Shown here: in pieces, positions 60,212 through 64,000 of the stretch | Numbering within the stretch: position 1 is the stretch's first letter | Layout: each line of letters starts with the position of its first letter | Assembly: GCF_041690465.1 (NCBI RefSeq) | Contig: NZ_JAWLHG010000021.1 | Coordinates: 21,139 to 85,138 of the forward strand | Length of the DNA stretch: 64,000 nt | Origin: Falsiroseomonas sp041690465 | Lineage (GTDB): Bacteria; Pseudomonadota; Alphaproteobacteria; Acetobacterales; Acetobacteraceae | Direction: 5' to 3' | Program-made: the position numbers and the translations under genes | Notes under the pieces: model-generated | Seen by the model: the letters and a program-made list of their open reading frames with translations, nothing else | What the model was told of the DNA's origin: nothing | Database searches by the model: none

Positions 60212-62533
60212 TCAGGCGGCGGCCGGCAACCGCCCGGCCCCGCCCCGGGCGCCGGCATCCGCCTTCCGCGCCAGCTCCGCCACCAGTTCGGGCGCGACCG
60301 GGCGGCTGAGCAGGAAGCCCTGCGCCACGTCGCAGCCGAGTTCGGCCAGCACGCGCAACTGGCCCTGCGTCTCCACCCCTTCGGCGACCACCATGGCCGA
60401 GAGGCCGTGCGCCAGCCGCAGCACCGCATCCACGATGTGCCGGCTCGGCCCAGGCTCCTCGATGCGGTCCACGAACTGGCGGTCCACCTTGATCACGTCG
60501 AAGCGCAGGTGCTGCAGGTAGCCGAGCGAGGAATAGCCGGTGCCGAAGTCGTCGAGCGAGACGCGCACCCCGCGGCGGCGCATCGCGGCGACCTCCTCGG
60601 CGGCCGCATCGGCATTGCGCAGGAAGATGCCCTCGGTCAGCTCCACCTCGAGCAGGCGCGGATCCGCGCCGGTCGCGGTCAGCGCATGCTCGACCATCGC
60701 CACCCCCTGCCCGGCGCGGAACTCGCCGGCGGAGAGGTTGACCGCGACCGGCACATGCAGCCCCTCCGCACGCCAGGCCATGGCCTGCCGGCAGGCGGTC
60801 TCCAGCACGAAGCGGGTCAGCGGGCGGATCAGGCCGGTCTCCTCGGCGATCGGGATGAACAGGCTGGGCGGGATCCAGCCGCGCTCGGGGTGGCGCCAGC
60901 GCAGCAGCGCCTCCGCCCCGGCCATCGCGCCATCGGCGACACGGAACTTCGGCTGGTAGACGACGGTGAACTGATGCTCCGCCATCGCCCGGTGCAGGTC
61001 CTCCTCCAGCCGGCGGCGCTCCACCAGGCGGGTTTCCTGTTCCGCCGAGAACACCACGCTGCGCCCGCGCCCGCCGGCCTTGGCGCGGTAGAGCGCGATG
61101 TCGGCGCGTTGCAGCAGCTCATCCGCCGTGCGGCCATGCAGCGGGGCCACCGCGGTGCCGACGGAGGCGCCGGAGCGCAGCGTGAAGCCCTGGATGCGGA
61201 ACGGGGTGGACATCACCTCGACCAGTCGCTCGGCGGTGCGCTCGGCCTCCTCGAGGTCGGCGATGTCGGGCTGGATCACCGCGAACTCGTCGCCGCCGAG
61301 CCGCGCCAGCAGATCGCCCTCGCGCAGCACGGCGGCCATGCGCGCGGCGGCCGCGACCAGCAGCTGGTCGCCCACCGGATGGCCCAGGCTGTCGTTCACC
61401 CCCTTGAAGTCGTCGAGGTCGAGGCAGTGCACCGCCGCGATGCGCGCCGGCTTGCCCGGCGCCAGCGTGGCGCGCAGCCGCTCGGCGAACAGCAGGCGGT
61501 TGGGCAGGGCGGTCAGCGCATCATGCTCGGCCAGGTAGCGGATCCGCGCATCGGCCTCGCGCTGCTCGCTGACATCGAGGCCGACCGAGACCACCCGCAC
61601 CACCTCGCCGCGCTTGGCCAGAACCGGCGCGGCGGTGGTGATCAGGGTGCGCCGGGCGCCGTCGGCCGCGGTCACCTCGCGCTGCTCGGCCCGGAGCGGG
61701 TGGCGCTCGGCGAGCACGGCGGCGGCGGCGTCCGCGAGCCAGCCGAGATCGCCCACTTCGTCGGCGTGCCGGCCGAGCAGCTCCGCATCCGCGGCCGGAA
61801 GATCGTAGAGCCGCCGCGCGGCGCCGTTGGCCAGCACCAGCCGCCCCTCCGGGTCGAGCGCGGCCACCGCCACGGGCAAGGCCTCCACCAGCACGCGCAG
61901 CGTCCGCTCGGTCTCGACCGCCTGCCGCATGCCGCGGCGCAGCAGGGCGATCATCATTCCGGCCGAGAGCAGGATGCCGAGGAAGCAGGCGAGCAGCACG
62001 GCGCTGAGCCGCGAGGCGCTGGCCCGCACGGTGGTCAGCGCCGCGGCGCGCTCATGGTGCAATTCCAGGTTAAGCGTGGTGAGCTGCTCCTCCGCCGCAT
62101 CGAGCACGGCGCGGATCCGCGCGCCGATGGCGACATCGCCCGGTCGGTAGACCAGCAGGTCCGGCTCGGTGCCCTCCAGCATCTCGAGCAGGCCCTCGAC
62201 GGTGTCGAGCTGGCGGTGCACCGCCTCCGTCGCCTCGGCATTCTCCGGGCTGAGCAGGGCGACGCGGCTGAGCAGGATCTCGTAACGCTCGATCAACTGC
62301 TCGTGCGCCGCCACATCCTCCACCTCGGGCAGCAGCAGCATGGCGCTGCGAAGGCGGTGCAACTCGACCAGCGCCTGGCTGGCATACCAGACCGAGATGC
62401 GATGGCTCTGCGTCTCCAACCGGTACTGCCCCGCCGCGTGGTGCAGCGCGACGCCCACCGAGCCGACCAGCAACACGGCAGCGGCCGCGAGCAACGACAG
62501 CCGCGCACGGACACGGAACTGCCCGCGATGCAT
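60212..62533 (-). CDS. GGDEF-EAL bifunctional c-di-GMP enzyme with PAS domain
   Basis: 773 residues. Two membrane helices (about 12-30 and 177-198) flank a periplasmic helical sensor region. PAS at about 207-325. GGDEF: LARLGGDEF at 410-417 with an RxxD inhibitory site R404-x-x-D407. EAL: EALLRW at 541-546, ELTEG at 631-635, DDFGTGYSSL at 661-670, KVDRQF and AEGVET at 718-722, all conserved, so both activities are possible. Synthesis and breakdown of cyclic di-GMP at the inner membrane. It is convergent with the degenerate EAL pair. Confidence 0.93.
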   Translation of the reverse strand: MHRGQFRVRARLSLLAAAAVLLVGSVGVALHHAAGQYRLETQSHRISVWYASQALVELHRLRSAMLLLPEVEDVAAHEQLIERYEILLSRVALLSPENAEATEAVHRQLDTVEGLLEMLEGTEPDLLVYRPGDVAIGARIRAVLDAAEEQLTTLNLELHHERAAALTTVRASASRLSAVLLACFLGILLSAGMMIALLRRGMRQAVETERTLRVLVEALPVAVAALDPEGRLVLANGAARRLYDLPAADAELLGRHADEVGDLGWLADAAAAVLAERHPLRAEQREVTAADGARRTLITTAAPVLAKRGEVVRVVSVGLDVSEQREADARIRYLAEHDALTALPNRLLFAERLRATLAPGKPARIAAVHCLDLDDFKGVNDSLGHPVGDQLLVAAAARMAAVLREGDLLARLGGDEFAVIQPDIADLEEAERTAERLVEVMSTPFRIQGFTLRSGASVGTAVAPLHGRTADELLQRADIALYRAKAGGRGRSVVFSAEQETRLVERRRLEEDLHRAMAEHQFTVVYQPKFRVADGAMAGAEALLRWRHPERGWIPPSLFIPIAEETGLIRPLTRFVLETACRQAMAWRAEGLHVPVAVNLSAGEFRAGQGVAMVEHALTATGADPRLLEVELTEGIFLRNADAAAEEVAAMRRRGVRVSLDDFGTGYSSLGYLQHLRFDVIKVDRQFVDRIEEPGPSRHIVDAVLRLAHGLSAMVVAEGVETQGQLRVLAELGCDVAQGFLLSRPVAPELVAELARKADAGARGGAGRLPAAA

Positions 62534-62542
62534 CAGCCCGGT

Positions 62543-63037
62543 TCAGCCCACCTCGAGACGGCGCAGCTGCCAGATCGCGCGTTCGCGGATGGTGGCGACA
62601 TCCAGCTCCGGCCGCTGCGACCAGGGAAAGATCATCCAGACCGGCCCGCGGTCGCGGATGCGCAGCGGCTCGTCGTCCTGCCGCGTGGCGAGGAAGGCGC
62701 CGTCGCGCAGCAGCTCTGCCAGCGGCGCACGGATCGCGTAGTCGTTCAGCGCCACGCCGCGCAGCTGCGGCCCCTCGGCGCCGACCGCCTCCATCACGCG
62801 CGCCAGCGGAACGCCGGCGAAACGCTGCGGCTGCGGCCCGGTCCAGGCAGTGCGGGTGCGCAGCTCGCGCCGCCCGAGCGCCTCAAGCGCGGCGAGATCG
62901 AAGCGCGCGCCGCCCGCACGGTAGGGCTCGGCGAGCCGGCCGGTCACGCGCAGCACCTCGCGGCCGCCAGGGGCCTGGGCGAGAGCAGGCGCGGCGAGGG
63001 CGATCAGGGGCAGCAGGGCGAGGTGGCGTCGCAGCAT
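62543..63037 (-). CDS. Exported molybdopterin-binding-fold (sulfite oxidase-like) protein
   Basis: 164 residues from ATG 63037, with a signal peptide (HLALLPLIALAAPALAQ). LRVTGRLAEPYRAGG, TWTGPQPQRFAGVPLARVMEAVG and LNDYAIRAPLAELLRDGAFLATRQDDEPL match the small molybdopterin-dependent oxidoreductase-like fold of the sulfite oxidase superfamily. The cysteine that ligates Mo in true enzymes is not seen, so it may be a cofactor-free variant. A GTG start at 63055 would add six residues. Nine bases upstream of the GGDEF-EAL gene, so likely co-transcribed. Confidence 0.65.
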   Translation of the reverse strand: MLRRHLALLPLIALAAPALAQAPGGREVLRVTGRLAEPYRAGGARFDLAALEALGRRELRTRTAWTGPQPQRFAGVPLARVMEAVGAEGPQLRGVALNDYAIRAPLAELLRDGAFLATRQDDEPLRIRDRGPVWMIFPWSQRPELDVATIRERAIWQLRRLEVG

Positions 63038-63169
63038 GGTCCGGATCCCGATCACGCGGCCGGCGGGCGGCCTGTCGGTTGGGTTTTTCGCGGCCTGCCG
63101 CTGAAGGAAGCGTTACCCGATGCCCCTGCGCGGTTGCCGCGGGGGGCCGGGGCCGCATATGCGGTGCCG

Positions 63170-63952
63170 ATGGACGAACTCTCCGCGCCGCGCGCCCCCG
63201 ACCTCCCCGCGCTGCGCGTGGAGGCGCTGACCAAGCGCTACCGCCCCGATGCCGCGCCGGCGGTGGAGTCGCTCGACTTCACCATGCCGCGCGGCGCCAC
63301 CTGGGGCCTGCTGGGCGGCAACGGGGCGGGCAAAACGACCACGATCGGCATGCTCCTCGGCCTGCTGGTGCCGACGTCCGGGCGCATCACCGCGCTCGGC
63401 CACGACATGGCGACCGACCGTTTCGCGGCGCTGGCGCGGATGAATTTCTCCTCGCCCTATGTCGCGCTGCCGCAGCGGCTGAGCGTGGCGGAGAACCTGC
63501 GCGTCTACGCGCATCTCTACGGCGTGCCGCGCGCCGGGCGGCGGATCGCGGACCTCGCCGGGCAGCTGCACCTGACGGAACTGCTGGACCGCCCGGCGGG
63601 CGAGCTCTCGGCCGGGCAGAAGACCCGCGTGGCGCTGGCCAAGGCGCTGATCAACACGCCGGAGCTGCTGCTGCTCGACGAACCCACCGCCAGCCTCGAC
63701 CCCGACACCGGCGACTGGGTGCGCAGCTGGCTGGAGCGCTACCGCGCCGAGACGGGCTGCGCGATCCTGCTCGCCTCGCACAACATGGCGGAGGTGGAGC
63801 GCCTCTGCGATCATGTGCTGATGCTCAAGGCCGGGCGCGCGGTGGACCGCGGCAGCCCGGCGGAGCTGCTGGCGCGCTACGGCCGCGACGACCTGGAGGA
63901 GGTGTTCCTCGACATCGCGCGCGACCGTCGGAAAGTGGAGACGGCTGCGTAA
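63170..63952 (+). CDS. ABC-2-type exporter ATPase
   Basis: 260 residues. Walker A LLGGNGAGKTTTIG, signature ELSAGQKTRVALAKAL, Walker B LLLLDEPTASLDPDTG and H-loop LLASHNMAEVERLCDHV are complete. The segment RMNFSSPYVALPQRLSVAENL replaces the usual Q-loop, a variant I believe occurs in a subset of these exporters. The start at 63170 (MDELSAPRAP) has no strong ribosome site. Its stop overlaps the next start (TAATG). Exports lipid, drug or polymer; not determinable. Confidence 0.88.
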   Translation: MDELSAPRAPDLPALRVEALTKRYRPDAAPAVESLDFTMPRGATWGLLGGNGAGKTTTIGMLLGLLVPTSGRITALGHDMATDRFAALARMNFSSPYVALPQRLSVAENLRVYAHLYGVPRAGRRIADLAGQLHLTELLDRPAGELSAGQKTRVALAKALINTPELLLLDEPTASLDPDTGDWVRSWLERYRAETGCAILLASHNMAEVERLCDHVLMLKAGRAVDRGSPAELLARYGRDDLEEVFLDIARDRRKVETAA

Positions 63953-64000
63953 TGCGCCAGTCAAGCGGCTTTTCGGGTTGGATCGAAGTTCTGGCGCGAG
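63952..64000 (+). CDS. ABC-2-type exporter membrane subunit, 5' fragment
   Basis: Starts at ATG 63952, overlapping the ATPase stop, and reads MRQSSGFSGWIEVLAR before the window ends. The position after an ABC-2 ATPase and the coupled start suggest the permease; only 16 codons are visible. Confidence 0.6.
   Translation, partial: MRQSSGFSGWIEVLAR

Noticed and set aside
60407..63952. Very long open frame (over 1,100 codons) on the plus strand across the GGDEF-EAL gene
   Set aside because: It is antisense to a gene with complete conserved motifs and has low-complexity His/Arg/Gln-rich text, a usual artefact of very high GC. Only its last 260 codons are the real ABC ATPase.
1..64000. tRNA, rRNA, CRISPR arrays, insertion sequences, prophage
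   Set aside because: No cloverleaf, rRNA, regularly spaced repeat, transposase or phage structural gene was recognised by reading; a tRNAscan or HMM search could still find a missed tRNA.

Overview
The window is about 64 kb of very GC-rich, gene-dense DNA. It looks like chromosomal sequence of an alphaproteobacterium, most likely Acetobacteraceae or Roseomonas-like; this is an inference from gene families and regulatory sites, not from an rRNA gene. Three regulatory sites support the class. There are two GAAC-N7-GAAC LexA boxes of the alphaproteobacterial type, one before mmcB and one before a small repeat-peptide gene. There is also a GGAAC-N17-CGTT box typical of the EcfG general-stress sigma factor, before a DUF892/YciE-type gene. 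I saw no tRNA, rRNA, CRISPR array, insertion sequence or prophage.

Layout. 1-2.6 kb: 3' part of an HWE sensor kinase and a Bcr/CflA exporter. 2.7-7.05 kb: a complete carbohydrate-type ABC importer (UgpC-like ATPase, binding protein, two permeases), followed by an SDR, a D-2-hydroxyacid dehydrogenase and a succinate-semialdehyde dehydrogenase-type enzyme. 10.5-17.2 kb: a CatB-type acyltransferase, a Rieske oxygenase, an orphan NMT1-type binding protein, a creatininase-family amidohydrolase and two tandem FAD oxidases. 17.2-24.6 kb: an alpha-E / circularly permuted ATP-grasp pair, a DUF1194 protein, a ROK-like protein whose motifs are in permuted order, a deoxyribosyltransferase-like protein, an arylformamidase-like hydrolase and a PEP mutase-family enzyme.

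24.6-32.4 kb is a coherent catabolic island. A fused monooxygenase/old-yellow-enzyme protein is divergent from a tightly overlapping operon of SDR, MarR, enoyl-CoA hydratase, acyl-CoA dehydrogenase, aryl-CoA ligase and RidA. The set fits aerobic CoA-dependent degradation of 2-aminobenzoate (anthranilate) or a related ortho-substituted benzoate. 32.5-41.4 kb holds an HtrA-like lipoprotein protease, NADP isocitrate dehydrogenase, several small unknowns, a membrane J-domain-like protein, a DmpA-type peptidase and alaS. 41.5-43.8 kb holds the DUF892 protein, a DUF6065-like protein and a cationic 83-residue peptide with three copies of a 14-residue repeat, driven by a LexA-overlapped promoter. 43.8-50.7 kb has a BTAD/TPR regulator, a TRAP transporter operon with a hydratase-like gene, and a ferredoxin-NADP reductase. 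50.8-57.9 kb has two GNAT acetyltransferases, an amidase, an Rrf2 regulator, mmcB, an AT-rich gap and hldE with a metallophosphatase. 57.9-64 kb is a c-di-GMP locus (two degenerate EAL-like proteins facing an intact GGDEF-EAL protein), a small molybdopterin-fold protein and the start of an ABC exporter.

The best candidate for something undescribed is the SOS-controlled repeat peptide at 43012-43263 with its DUF6065-like neighbour. Next are the permuted ROK-like protein (21245-22222), the degenerate EAL pair (57945-60199), a three-copy dispersed palindromic repeat, and the AT-rich convergent gap at 55265-55616.
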